NCBI GenBank assembly: GCA_040255675.1
Contig: JBDZVM010000001.1
Location: forward strand, 1-64,000
DNA from: JBDZVM01 sp040255675
GTDB lineage: Bacteria > Actinomycetota > Actinomycetes > Acidothermales > Acidothermaceae
Length of the DNA: 64,000 nucleotides
Direction: 5' to 3'
A model generated the notes under the pieces. The model worked only from the letters and a program-made list of their open reading frames with translations. It did not search any database and was not told the DNA's origin. Shown here piece by piece: positions 32,708 to 41,962 of the stretch (the first letter of the stretch is position 1; each line of letters begins with the position of its first letter). The position numbers and the translations under genes are program-made.

Positions 32708-33589
32708 CTAGGTATTGGCTGGAAGCCATTCCGCCATATGTTCGCGGGCCAGCTCGATATCTTCTCGGTACTTGAGCACCGAGCCGATTGCGCCTTCCGC
32801 GGTTGTTCGGTCGAGTGCTTGCGCGCCGAGCAGGTGCAGTGCGGCCACCCAGTCGATCGTCTCAGCAACCCCAGGCTGCTTTTGCAGGTCGAGCCTGCGC
32901 AACTTGTTGACGGCCAAGACGGCCTGTCGTGTGAGCGGATCCGAAGCCGCCGGCACCCGACGCCGAACGATACGCGCGGCGTGCTCGACGTCCGGGTAAT
33001 CGATCCAGTGGTACAGGCACCGCCGCTTGAGCGCGTCGTGCAGGTCGCGCGTACGGTTCGAGGTCAAGACCGCGATCGGCGGGAAATCCGCGTTGAGTGT
33101 GCCGATTTCCGGAATGGTCACCGTGCTTTCCGCCAGCAGTTCGAACAGAAACGCTTCGAACTCGTCGTCAGCTCTATCTACTTCGTCGATGAGGAGGACA
33201 GCGGAGCGCGGGCCCCGGTGGCGAAGTGCTTGCAGCAGGGGGCGTTCGATGAGGTTTTCCAGGCCGAACAGGGAGGCTTCCGATACATCGCGGTTACTGG
33301 CCTCCGCCACTCGAATCGACAGCAGCTGACGTGGATAATTCCACTCGTAGAGGGCACCGGCGACGTCGATGCCCTCGTAGCATTGCAGTCGAAACAGCGG
33401 CGTCTCGATGATTTTCGCGAGGCTTTTGGCGGCTTCGGTCTTGCCGACGCCTGCCTCGCCCTCGAGCAAGATCGGCTGGGGTATGGTCGCGGCGAGGTAA
33501 AGGGCAGTCGCGAGGCCTCGATCGACCAAGTAGTCGGCCTTTTCCAAACGTCGCTGCAGATCGTCGACGCCGGAGAAAAGGCTGCTCAT
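32708..33589 (-). CDS. coxD: MoxR-type AAA+ ATPase (CoxD)
   Basis: 293 residues. Walker A GEAGVGKT at residues 44-51, Walker B LLIDEVDRAD (Asp135, Glu136), sensor VLTSNRTRDL. CoxD is needed to insert sulfur and copper at the molybdenum site of CODH. The ATG overlaps the xdhC-type stop as ATGA, so it is the last gene of the coxMSL operon. Confidence 0.86.
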   Translation of the reverse strand: MSSLFSGVDDLQRRLEKADYLVDRGLATALYLAATIPQPILLEGEAGVGKTEAAKSLAKIIETPLFRLQCYEGIDVAGALYEWNYPRQLLSIRVAEASNRDVSEASLFGLENLIERPLLQALRHRGPRSAVLLIDEVDRADDEFEAFLFELLAESTVTIPEIGTLNADFPPIAVLTSNRTRDLHDALKRRCLYHWIDYPDVEHAARIVRRRVPAASDPLTRQAVLAVNKLRRLDLQKQPGVAETIDWVAALHLLGAQALDRTTAEGAIGSVLKYREDIELAREHMAEWLPANT

Positions 33590-34482
33590 GCTGTCGCGGG
33601 TGCGGAATGGCTGGCCGTGAAGGTGTCACGGCACCCGACAGCGCAAAACCAATAACGCGTGCCGTCGACATCGGCGTGCGGTGTCGCGTCGACGGTCGCC
33701 ACAGTCATGCCGCACACCGGATCGATCGCCGTGCCAGCGACTTCATGTCGAGCCGTGCTCGCATCGCCCGCGTTGCGCATGGAGATGATCTGAGCGATTA
33801 TCGACACGGCGACGTCGGGGGGTTCGTGAGCATTGATGTCGAGGCCGGCTGGAGTCTGAATGCGGGAGCGCTCGTTCTCGTCGATGTCGATCGCGCGAAG
33901 CACTTCAGGGCCACGCCGTCGCGACGCGACCAGGCCGATATACGCAACGCCGTGGCGCACGGCGGTTGTCAGCGCGGTCACCTCATTCTCGCCGTGCGAC
34001 GCGACGACGACAGCGTCAGGAATCCAGTCGTCTCGAAAGTCGCCCGGGTCACGCGCGACGTCATAGCCGAGGAAAGCCGCCAGATCGGCGACACTCGTGG
34101 CGATCGGCGAAGAACCGAACACGGCGAGCCGTCGTCTCACCGGTGTGGGTTCGAGAAATATCTCGAGCATCCCGCCAGACAGGCACGGGTTGTGCGTCGT
34201 CACCGTGCCTTCGTGTTCGGCGACGTCACTCACGTCCTCCGGCACAATCCGGAGCAATATAGGTTCTCCCCGCTTCAACGCCGTCATCGCCTGCCCGCGC
34301 ACGCTTGCCCGCGCGCAATCCCCGCCGACGAAGCCGACGATCGTGCCATCGGCATGTATCACGGCACGGTCGCCGGGTTTTGCCGGCGCCGGGCGCGCCG
34401 CGCGCACTACGGTAGCGACGACGAACGGGACGCCACTTTGCCGCAATTCCTCCGCGTGCGCGCGGACGTCGACTGCCATCAT
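33586..34482 (-). CDS. XdhC/CoxF-type maturation protein with C-terminal YHS domain
   Basis: 298 residues from the ATG at 34482, which overlaps the coxL stop (ATGATGG). XdhC/CoxI parts: VVRAARPAPAKPGDRAVI, GFVGGDCARA, and the Rossmann half RLAVFGSSPIATSVADLAAFLGYDV. XdhC-like proteins bind molybdenum cofactor and insert it in its mature form. The last 50 residues form a YHS domain (DPVCGMTVAT to YWFCAVGCRDTF), a metal-binding module. This fusion is unusual and suggests copper handling together with cofactor insertion. Confidence 0.82.
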   Translation of the reverse strand: MMAVDVRAHAEELRQSGVPFVVATVVRAARPAPAKPGDRAVIHADGTIVGFVGGDCARASVRGQAMTALKRGEPILLRIVPEDVSDVAEHEGTVTTHNPCLSGGMLEIFLEPTPVRRRLAVFGSSPIATSVADLAAFLGYDVARDPGDFRDDWIPDAVVVASHGENEVTALTTAVRHGVAYIGLVASRRRGPEVLRAIDIDENERSRIQTPAGLDINAHEPPDVAVSIIAQIISMRNAGDASTARHEVAGTAIDPVCGMTVATVDATPHADVDGTRYWFCAVGCRDTFTASHSAPATA

Positions 34483-36860
34483 TCGATCGCGAGGTCGGTG
34501 CGAAGCGGCCGGCCTTGCATCGCACGCCACACCTGCGCGGGAGTCAGCGGCATGTCCGCGTGCCGCACTTGGATGGCGTCAAGTACCGCGTTGACTACCG
34601 CCGGCGGGGAGCCAACTGTCGCAGATTCGCCGACGCCCTTGACGCCGAGCGGGTGGTGCGGCGAAGGGGTTACCGTCTCGCCGAGTTCCCACGGAGGGCA
34701 CTCGAGCGAGGTCGGGATCAGATAGTCCATGAAAGAACCGCCGAGGCAGTTGCCGGCCTTGTCGAACGCGATGACTTCCATGAGCGCCATGCCCACGCCG
34801 TCCGCTAACCCTCCGTGCACCTGACCTTCGACGATCATCGGATTGATACGCGGACCGCAATCATCGACGGCGACGAAGCGGCGCACCTTCACCACGCCCG
34901 TACCCGGATCGACGTCGACAACGCAAACGTAGGCGCCGAACGGAAACGTGAGATTCGGCGGGTCATAGACACATTCGGCGTCAAGATGGCCTTCAACTCC
35001 TTCGGGTAACTCGAGAGAACTGTGCGCGCCGAAGGCGATCTCCTGGATCGTTTTGCCTTGGGTTGGATTGCCTTTGACGTACCAGCGGCCTTTCTCCCAC
35101 TCCAGATCATCAGGCGACGCCTCGATCATTGCCGACGCGATGAGCTTTGCCTTGTCGCGCACTCGACGTGCGGCGACCGCGACGGCGGCGCCTGAAACTG
35201 GCGTTGAGCGTGAGCCGTACGTTCCGAGCCCGAAAGGTGTGTTGTCGGTGTCGCCGTGAATTACTTCAATATCGTCGGGTGGTATGCCGAGTTCTTCGGC
35301 AACGATCTGGGCGAACGTCGTCTCGTGTCCTTGGCCCTGAGTCTGCACAGAGAGCCGGACGACGGCTTTGCCCGTCGGGTGAACGCGTACCTCGGCGCCG
35401 TCGGCCATTCCTAAGCCGAGAATATCCATGTGCTTGCGAGGCCCGGCACCGACGGTTTCGGTGAAGAACGACAGCCCGATACCCATCAACTCGCCCCGAG
35501 CGCGCTTCTCGGCTTGTTCTTTACGGAGCTCTTCGTAGCCCGCGATGCTCATGGCGAGCTTGAGAGCGCGCGGGTAGTCACCTGAGTCGTACACCCATCC
35601 GGTCTTGCTCGTGTAGGGGAATTGCTCGGGTCTCAACAAGTTCTTCATGCGCAGGTCAGCCGGGTCGGCATGCAATTCGGCGGCAAGACAATCGACCATG
35701 CGCTCGACCAGGTATACCGCCTCGGTGACCCTGAACGAGCAGGCATACGCGACCCCGCCAGGCGCCTTGTTGGTGTATACGCCCTTTACTGTGCAGTGCG
35801 CCGCTTGCAGATCGTACGAACCCGTGAATACGTGGAAGAAGCCCGCCGGGAACTTCGTTGGCTGGGCGGTGTTGTTGAAGGCGCCGTGGTCTGCGATCAC
35901 ATTGACTCGCAGGCCGACGATTCTGCCGTCGCGCGTGGCCGCGATTTCACCGTGCATGTGGTAGTCGCGCGCGAAGCTAGTGGACATCAAGTTCTCAGAT
36001 CGGTCTTCCATCCATTTCACAGGCTTGCCCGTGATGATCGAACCGACGACCGCGCACACGTAGCCTGGATAGATGCCTACCTTGTTTCCGAAGCCGCCGC
36101 CGATATCTGGGCTGATGACTTGAATCTTGTGTTCAGGGAGGCCGGCCACCAACGCGTACAGCGTCCGGTGCGCGTGAGGTGCTTGAGTTGTGCACCAGAT
36201 CGTGAGCTTGCCGGTCACCCGGTCCATGTGCGCGACCGCGCCACACGTCTCCATCGGCGCTGGGTGCACGCGCGGATACAGCATGTTTTGCGTGACGACT
36301 ACCTCGGCGTCGGCGAAGACGGCATCGGTGGCTTCGCGATCGCCCGACTCCCAGTCAAAAATGTGATTGTCGGTCTTGCCTTCGATGTCGTCTCGAATGA
36401 CGGCGGTACCCGGTTCGAGCGCGGCTCGCGCGTCCATCACCGCGGGCAGTTCTTCGTATTCGACGTCGATGAGTTCTAGGGCATCGCGAGCCGCATAGTG
36501 GTCTTCGGCGACGACGAACGCCACTTCTTGCCCTTGGTAACGCACTTTGTCGGTCGCGAGCACGGCGAGTACGTCATGCGAAAGTGACGGAATCCACGCC
36601 AGCTTCAACGATTCCAGCGTCTTGCCGGTAATGACGGCTTTCACTTTCGGGTGCGCTTCGGCGGCCGACGTGTCGATTGAGACGATGCGCGCATGGGCAA
36701 GCGGACTCCGCAAAACCGCGCCGTGCAGCATTCCAGGCAGCTGCAGGTCATCGACGTAATGGCCCTGACCGCGTACGAATCGGGGGTCTTCCTTGCGAAG
36801 CATGCGGCCGAAGCCAATCGGGCTGCCCGGCCGTTCTTCGGTTGCGGATGTCGTCGTCAT
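34479..36860 (-). CDS. coxL: Aerobic carbon monoxide dehydrogenase, large subunit, form I
   Basis: 793 residues from the ATG at 36860, overlapping coxS by ATGA. The molybdenum-cytosine-dinucleotide subunit oxidises CO to CO2. The form I active-site motif AYACSFR lies at residues 371-377 with Cys374, the ligand of the Cu-S-Mo centre; form II enzymes have AYxGAGR instead. Other family regions: GFGRMLRKEDPRFVRGQG, GGGFGNKVG, QTQGQGHETTFAQI and the C-terminal GVGESATVGSPPAVVNA. Bona fide CO oxidation is therefore likely, giving electrons from atmospheric or local CO. Confidence 0.93.
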   Translation of the reverse strand: MTTTSATEERPGSPIGFGRMLRKEDPRFVRGQGHYVDDLQLPGMLHGAVLRSPLAHARIVSIDTSAAEAHPKVKAVITGKTLESLKLAWIPSLSHDVLAVLATDKVRYQGQEVAFVVAEDHYAARDALELIDVEYEELPAVMDARAALEPGTAVIRDDIEGKTDNHIFDWESGDREATDAVFADAEVVVTQNMLYPRVHPAPMETCGAVAHMDRVTGKLTIWCTTQAPHAHRTLYALVAGLPEHKIQVISPDIGGGFGNKVGIYPGYVCAVVGSIITGKPVKWMEDRSENLMSTSFARDYHMHGEIAATRDGRIVGLRVNVIADHGAFNNTAQPTKFPAGFFHVFTGSYDLQAAHCTVKGVYTNKAPGGVAYACSFRVTEAVYLVERMVDCLAAELHADPADLRMKNLLRPEQFPYTSKTGWVYDSGDYPRALKLAMSIAGYEELRKEQAEKRARGELMGIGLSFFTETVGAGPRKHMDILGLGMADGAEVRVHPTGKAVVRLSVQTQGQGHETTFAQIVAEELGIPPDDIEVIHGDTDNTPFGLGTYGSRSTPVSGAAVAVAARRVRDKAKLIASAMIEASPDDLEWEKGRWYVKGNPTQGKTIQEIAFGAHSSLELPEGVEGHLDAECVYDPPNLTFPFGAYVCVVDVDPGTGVVKVRRFVAVDDCGPRINPMIVEGQVHGGLADGVGMALMEVIAFDKAGNCLGGSFMDYLIPTSLECPPWELGETVTPSPHHPLGVKGVGESATVGSPPAVVNAVLDAIQVRHADMPLTPAQVWRAMQGRPLRTDLAIE

Positions 36861-37339
36861 CGCGTGCTCACCTGCGCCGTCGCCGGATGTTCGGCGGCCC
36901 ACCGAACGGCTTTCACGATGTTCAGGTAGCCCGTGCATCGGCAAATCTGACCGGAGATCGCTTCACGAATCTCGGCCTCGGTCGGATCGGGATTGCGGTC
37001 GAGCAGCCAGCGCGCCGTCATCATCATGCCGGGCGTGCAAAATCCGCATTGCAGGCCGTGCTCGCGAACAAAGCCTTCTTGCACTGGGTCGAGCACGTCG
37101 TCCTGCTCGAGATCCTCTACCGTACGGATGCTGTGGCCACCCGCCATCGCGGCGAGTACCGTGCAACTCTTCACAGGTTCGCCGTCCACCCAAAGGACGC
37201 ATGTTCCGCAGTTCGACGTGTCACATCCCCAATGGGTGCCGGTCAAGCCGAGTTCGTCGCGGATGAAGTGCACGAGCAACATGCGAGGCTCGACCTCGCG
37301 GGTGATCTCCTCGCCATTGACGGTCATGGTCACCTGCAT
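36857..37339 (-). CDS. coxS: Carbon monoxide dehydrogenase, small [2Fe-2S] subunit
   Basis: 160 residues. Plant-type ferredoxin domain with GCDTSNCGTCVLWVDG, and a second helical domain with CGFCTPGMMM and CRCTGYLNIV. The two clusters carry electrons from the Mo site to FAD. Coupled to coxL by ATGA and three bases downstream of coxM. Confidence 0.94.
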   Translation of the reverse strand: MQVTMTVNGEEITREVEPRMLLVHFIRDELGLTGTHWGCDTSNCGTCVLWVDGEPVKSCTVLAAMAGGHSIRTVEDLEQDDVLDPVQEGFVREHGLQCGFCTPGMMMTARWLLDRNPDPTEAEIREAISGQICRCTGYLNIVKAVRWAAEHPATAQVSTR

Positions 37340-37342
37340 GGC

Positions 37343-38218
37343 TCACTCCCCGTGTCCAGTCGCTCGAAGGGCGGCCCGCCGCAACGCTCGCATCGTAAGT
37401 TCGCCGACGAGGTGCCGCTTGTAATCTTCAGGCCCGCGTTGGTCTGAGATCGGGTTCGCCTCTTGGGCCGCTTGGTCGGCAGCGCGCCTGAACGTGGCAT
37501 CGCTTGGTTGGGCGCCGCGAAGTACAGCCTCCGCCAGCGGCGCGCGGAAGTGAGATGCGCCGACGGCGGCGAGTCCGACACCGGCGTCTGAAATGACTCC
37601 GTTCTCGAACCATAAGGCGGCGCCTGCCGCCGTGACGGCCCAGTCGCCCACGCGTCGCTCGACTTTCTCGTACGCGCTTCCGGCTCCAGGGCGAATCGGT
37701 ACCCGCAATTCGATGAGCATTTCGGCAGCACCCACCGCAGTCGTGTACGGGGCGACGAAGAATTCATCGAGGCCGACGACCCGATCACCAGACATCGAGC
37801 GGACGACGGCGTGTGCCTTGACCGCCGCGAAAACCGCGGACAAATCCTCCGAAGGATCGGCCTGGCATAGCGAGCCGCCGACTGTTCCACGGTTACGAAC
37901 GATGGGATCGGCAATCACCCGCTCGGCCTCCCGCATGATCGGGAAATGCTCCGCCACAAGGGCTGAATCGAGCAACGCACGGTGCCGCGTCAACGCACCG
38001 ATCCTCAATTCGTTGTGCTCCAGCCGGATATATGAGAGATCCGCCAGGTCGTTGATATCGACAAGCACGGTGGGGCGGGCAAGCCGCAGCTTCATCATGG
38101 GCAGCAGACTGTGCCCACCGGCGATCAAGCGGGCGTCTGGTCCGTGACGCTCCAGCAGCGTGAGCGCGTCCGCGATGCTCGTGGCGCGCTCGTATTCGAC
38201 TGGTGCTGGGACCTGCAT
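37343..38218 (-). CDS. coxM: Carbon monoxide dehydrogenase, medium FAD subunit
   Basis: 291 residues from the ATG at 38218 with AAGGAGG five bases upstream; a GTG two codons earlier is unlikely. FAD-binding motifs AGGHSLLPMMKLR and TVGGSLCQADPSEDL, the same as in CoxM proteins, and the C-terminal CO-dehydrogenase flavoprotein domain. It passes electrons to the respiratory chain. First gene of the coxMSL-xdhC-coxD operon. Confidence 0.94.
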   Translation of the reverse strand: MQVPAPVEYERATSIADALTLLERHGPDARLIAGGHSLLPMMKLRLARPTVLVDINDLADLSYIRLEHNELRIGALTRHRALLDSALVAEHFPIMREAERVIADPIVRNRGTVGGSLCQADPSEDLSAVFAAVKAHAVVRSMSGDRVVGLDEFFVAPYTTAVGAAEMLIELRVPIRPGAGSAYEKVERRVGDWAVTAAGAALWFENGVISDAGVGLAAVGASHFRAPLAEAVLRGAQPSDATFRRAADQAAQEANPISDQRGPEDYKRHLVGELTMRALRRAALRATGHGE

Positions 38219-38228
38219 GGCCACCTCC

Positions 38229-38260
38229 TTCTCGAAGGATCGGTTTTCTCGAAGGATCGG
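38229..38260. promoter_or_regulatory. 15-bp direct repeat in the coxM / LysR divergent region
   Basis: TTCTCGAAGGATCGG occurs exactly twice (38229-38243 and 38246-38260), starts 17 bases apart. It overlaps the coxM leader just upstream of the ribosome site. A regulator binding site is the simplest explanation, perhaps for the LysR protein encoded next door, although LysR boxes are usually imperfect T-N11-A palindromes. Confidence 0.5.
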
Positions 38261-38348
38261 CGAGATGGTGGACGACGAGGGGCACCTTGACGCGGGCGCG
38301 ATCGAAGGGTCAATGTCGAGTTCAGGAAATGGTTATCCGGGAGCGGCC

Positions 38349-39308
38349 ATGACCCTGACGCAGCTCAAGGTGTTCCTGACGGTCGCGCGCTCCGGCTCGG
38401 TGAAGGCGGCGGCGTCATCACTTGGAGTCACCGAACCGGCTATCTCAGGTGCGGTGGCGGGACTCCGCAAAGAGCTTGGAGATCCGCTGTTCTTGCGGGC
38501 ACAGGGCGGTATCGAACTGACGCCGGGCGGGCGGCGCCTCGCGGCAACAGCGGCGGAAATGCTGGGCCTCGTCGCGGCAACGCGACGTTCGATGGCGGGC
38601 GGCGAACCGCCCAGGCTCACGGTCGCCGCGGTGCCTTTGGTCGCCGAGGACATCGTTCCCTGGTTACTCGACGCTTTCAGCGCTCGTCAGCCCGCTCTGA
38701 CCACCAGCACCCTCGCGGCGTCACCGTCCGCGTTTGTCGACCTGCTGCAAGACCGGCGAGCCGATGTGGCGCTCGGCCCACGGCCTTGTGTCGCGGGCAT
38801 AACCCCGATCGAATCCGTGCCCTTCTTGCGCTTTTCGCTCGCGATCGTGACCGAACCACAGCTGGCCAAACGGTTGAAGCCGCCTGTGACGTTAATGCAA
38901 CTCGCCCGGCAACCATGGTTGCTCGGGCCGGCAGGTGCCGATACAACGTCGATGGCCGGCGCGTTCCTTTCGTCTATCAACGTCGAACCTCGCCGCGTGT
39001 CGGTCTATCCCAGCAACGCGACGGCTCTGCAACTAGCGGCCGAGGGCCAGGGTTTGGCATTGGCATTCCGCCACTCGATCAGAACCGAAGTCGCGCGTGG
39101 GACGCTCTGCGTCATCGACGCGGTCGTACCTCCGCCGCACGGCATGCTCTACGCGAGCACGCTAGGGCGTGATCGGCGTTCGCCCACCGCGGCGGCGTTG
39201 TGTCGCTTCATGGCCACTCCGACGGCTACTCAGGCGGTGCTCATGCATTCCGGAGGAAGCGTCGCTAAGCAATTCAGGCCACCGGTTTACGTGACGATCT
39301 GGAGCTGA
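38349..39308 (+). CDS. LysR-type regulator of the CODH operon
   Basis: 319 residues from the ATG at 38349. N-terminal HTH TLTQLKVFLTVARSGSVKAAASSLGVTE and the linker helix, then a substrate-binding domain with LTVAAVPLVAEDIVPWLLDAF. Divergent from coxM, as CODH regulators often are. It probably activates cox expression in response to an effector not predictable here. Confidence 0.85.
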   Translation: MTLTQLKVFLTVARSGSVKAAASSLGVTEPAISGAVAGLRKELGDPLFLRAQGGIELTPGGRRLAATAAEMLGLVAATRRSMAGGEPPRLTVAAVPLVAEDIVPWLLDAFSARQPALTTSTLAASPSAFVDLLQDRRADVALGPRPCVAGITPIESVPFLRFSLAIVTEPQLAKRLKPPVTLMQLARQPWLLGPAGADTTSMAGAFLSSINVEPRRVSVYPSNATALQLAAEGQGLALAFRHSIRTEVARGTLCVIDAVVPPPHGMLYASTLGRDRRSPTAAALCRFMATPTATQAVLMHSGGSVAKQFRPPVYVTIWS

Positions 39309-39452
39309 AGTCGGGTCGATTAAGCGATTACTGAATTTCGCGTTGACGTGCCGGTGAGACGAGATCGAATCTTCGCTCACGCCTGCACTACGCGGTCGGC
39401 CGGGTGGCAAGGCGGCGTAGACGTCTACGTGCGTGGGTCGGAGTCGCTACGG

Positions 39453-40136
39453 ATGGATCTCACGAACGAGTTCAGTGTCGGGCTTCCGCTTGACCGCGCG
39501 TGGGCATTGCTCACCGACGTCGAACGCATCGCGCCGTGCATGCCCGGTGCGCAACTGACCGGGATCGAAGGCGACAGCTATCAGGGCCAGGTTCTCGTCA
39601 AACTCGGACCGGTGACCGCCCTGTACAAAGGCGCGGCAACGTTCGAACGCAAGGACGACGTCGCGCACGTCGCCGTGTTGCGCGCCAGCGGGCATGATTC
39701 GCGTGGCCAAGGAAACGCGACAGCATTGATCAGTGCGGCCCTGCAGTCGGACGGCACCCGTACGGACGTCATTGTGCACACCGATCTCACGATTACTGGC
39801 AAGATTGCGCAATTTGGCCGAGGCGTGATTCTTGATGTCAGCGCGAAATTGCTTGGCCAGTTTGTCGAATGTCTCGAATCTTCGCTCGCGCATGAGGCCG
39901 AAACACGTGCGGCCGTAAACGCCGCGACGCTTGAGCACGGTGCCTCGTCGGAAACCGCCGTCCAGAGGACATCGTCGCCGACCACCATCTACGGGCCCCC
40001 CCTCCCGCCGGAGCCGGCTGGCGAGCCGCTCGACCTTATGGCGATAGCCCGAGGCCCGATCCTGAAGCGCGCCTTGCCGGTTGCTTTAGCGTGCGTGATC
40101 GTGGCGGTCGTCGTCGTTTGGGCCGGACGGCGGTAG
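39453..40136 (+). CDS. coxG: CoxG family SRPBCC protein with C-terminal membrane anchor
   Basis: 227 residues from the ATG at 39453. SRPBCC fold: MDLTNEFSVGLPLDRAWALL, RIAPCMPGAQLTGIEG and VKLGPVTALYKGAATF. A Pro-rich linker leads to one C-terminal membrane helix (ALACVIVAVVVVWAGRR). CoxG anchors CODH to the membrane in Oligotropha and helps the quinone link. Follows the LysR gene. Confidence 0.85.
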   Translation: MDLTNEFSVGLPLDRAWALLTDVERIAPCMPGAQLTGIEGDSYQGQVLVKLGPVTALYKGAATFERKDDVAHVAVLRASGHDSRGQGNATALISAALQSDGTRTDVIVHTDLTITGKIAQFGRGVILDVSAKLLGQFVECLESSLAHEAETRAAVNAATLEHGASSETAVQRTSSPTTIYGPPLPPEPAGEPLDLMAIARGPILKRALPVALACVIVAVVVVWAGRR

Positions 40137-40142
40137 CGCGGC

Positions 40143-40994
40143 GTGTCCATGATTACCCGCGTGCTTTCCTTCGCCTGGCGAGGCGACGGCCTCTCGCTCG
40201 CCGGGCTTTCTTTCGACGTGAGCCTGCTGGCGCTCTATCTCGTTCTGGCCGCGCGGGTCAGGCACGCCGGTGGAGTGTGGCGAATATGGCGAATCGCCTG
40301 CTTTAGCGCCGGGATTTGCGTCCTCGCGGTCGCCTTACAGTCGGGGTTTGCCCGTTACGACGAGATACTTTGGGTCCACGTCACGCAGCACCAGTTGCTG
40401 ATGTGCGTCGCGCCGGCGCTGCTTGCTCTTGGCGCGCCTGTCGTGTTAGTGCTGCGAACGGTGTCGCCGGCGCATGGCCGCCGGATCGTCTCCGTGCTGC
40501 ACGGGCCCGCCTTGAACTGGATGAACCGAAGCTCCGCCGCGTATTTCTTGCCGTTGCACTACTTCGGTGCGATGTACCTGTATCTCCTGACGCCGGCCTA
40601 TGCGCTTGGGCAGCGCAACGTCGTCTTTCACGAAGCGGCGCACGCGTACTTTATCGCTTGCGGCTTGATGTTTTGGACCACCGTGCTCGGCCAGCTCCCG
40701 TCGCCGTGGCGCCCGTCCGACCGCACCAAGAGCCTTATGGTGAAGAGCGGTCTACCGTGCATGCTGGCGCTCGCGGCACTCCTTGTGGTGATCGCGCCCG
40801 TCAACGGAACGAGTGGCGTGCGGGAAACGTTGCTCGGCGCGTTTGCCCTCGCTCTCGGCGCCTTCATCACCACGGCATTCGGGCTCGCGATTCTGCGGAT
40901 GGCCTCCGGGCGTCGTCGCCCGGTGCTCACACAGGCGCGAAGCTCGCCGGCGCCGGATTCATCACGAGCTCGGTGGAGGGTGATTGCCGAATAG
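40143..40994 (+). CDS. CtaG-like cytochrome c oxidase assembly / membrane protein
   Basis: 283 residues from the GTG at 40143, six bases after coxG. Seven or so membrane segments with conserved histidines: LWVHVTQHQLLMCVAPALLAL and HYFGAMYLYLLTPAY, then HEAAHAYF, the caa3_CtaG pattern. CtaG family proteins deliver copper to terminal oxidases; beside a Cu-Mo CODH it may serve copper delivery there instead. This link is inferred from position. Confidence 0.78.
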   Translation: MSMITRVLSFAWRGDGLSLAGLSFDVSLLALYLVLAARVRHAGGVWRIWRIACFSAGICVLAVALQSGFARYDEILWVHVTQHQLLMCVAPALLALGAPVVLVLRTVSPAHGRRIVSVLHGPALNWMNRSSAAYFLPLHYFGAMYLYLLTPAYALGQRNVVFHEAAHAYFIACGLMFWTTVLGQLPSPWRPSDRTKSLMVKSGLPCMLALAALLVVIAPVNGTSGVRETLLGAFALALGAFITTAFGLAILRMASGRRRPVLTQARSSPAPDSSRARWRVIAE

Positions 40995-41204
40995 CGACGG
41001 GAGGACGAACTAATCAGAGCACGAGTCAGATCGTCGTTCGTCTCGCGAGCGCGACTCGAACGAGTACCAGACTAGGACGCAAGATGCCTTTGATTATCGG
41101 TTTCGCCGCTCCGATGTACGGACACAGGTCTCCGCCAGCTCCGTATCTCGGTGTGCGACGATCCGGCCGCTCATGAGAGCCACGATCGCGGAAGAACCTC
41201 CAAT

Positions 41205-41819
41205 TCACGGTTTCGCCCGCGGCGCGGGTGGTGGTGACGACGAAGAGGTAGGCCAAGGCGGGGTGTCGATGTCGGTGGGATCGGCGATATCGCCGACCTC
41301 GACAACCACAACTTTGTCTAGATTGGATTGCAGCCACGGCTTGGCGCCGATATCGCCCGCAACGGCGTCGGCAACCTCGCCAAATACGTTGGCGGCGAAA
41401 ACGACGGGATTTCGCCAGGCGCCGCCATATGCCGAGACTGCGACGGGCCGGTCGCTGTCCCTCCACTCGTCGATGAGGCGACGCACAGCGACGGGCGTCA
41501 TGCCCGGCTGGTCGACCACGGCGACCACCGCGGCCACGCAATCGTCGCAGGCGCGCAGGCCCGCGCGAAGAGAACTCGACATGCCATCGGCCCATGCGCC
41601 GTTGACGACAACCCGTACCTCGTCGAGATCAACCTGTTGCCGAACGTCGTCGGCTCTTGCCCCCAGGACGACGATGATCGGCGAGCAGCCGGCCGCCCGG
41701 AGAGTTTCGACCGCTCGCGACAGGAGCGACACACCGCCGACGTAGGCCAGCGCCTTAGGCATGCCGAATCGGCGTCCGGCACCACCGGCCAAAACGACTC
41801 CCGCCACGGATTTCGCCAC
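41205..41819 (-). CDS. MocA/MobA-like molybdenum cofactor nucleotidyltransferase
   Basis: 204 residues from the GTG at 41819; earlier in-frame starts exist. The nucleotide-binding N-terminus AGVVLAGGAGRRFGMPKALA, the DDCVAAVVAVVDQPGMT metal-binding region and NPVVFAANVF all fit the MocA class, which makes the cytidine form of molybdopterin. CoxL needs that form, so the gene probably serves the CODH. C-terminal tail is Ser/Pro-rich. Confidence 0.85.
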   Translation of the reverse strand: MAKSVAGVVLAGGAGRRFGMPKALAYVGGVSLLSRAVETLRAAGCSPIIVVLGARADDVRQQVDLDEVRVVVNGAWADGMSSSLRAGLRACDDCVAAVVAVVDQPGMTPVAVRRLIDEWRDSDRPVAVSAYGGAWRNPVVFAANVFGEVADAVAGDIGAKPWLQSNLDKVVVVEVGDIADPTDIDTPPWPTSSSSPPPAPRAKP

Positions 41820-41949
41820 GCCGTCAGGCCCTTCTGCGATGGCCCTTGCTGTTTGCGCGAGGCTCGAGGGTTCTGGTCGTGCAATCGTACGGGCTTCGCG
41901 CCCGTAGGCGTTCCTGGCATGGCGTGACTCGGCGCGCACGTACGGCACG

Positions 41950-41955
41950 TAAGGT
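41950..41955 (+). promoter_or_regulatory. -10 element for the DUF1232 gene (leaderless)
   Basis: TAAGGT, seven bases before the GTG at 41963, lies in the divergent gap with the MocA-like gene. Confidence 0.45.
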
Positions 41956-41962
41956 CGTGCCT

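Noticed and set aside
34479..36860. CoxL as a form II (non-CO) hydroxylase
   Set aside because: The active-site motif is AYACSFR with Cys374, not AYxGAGR.
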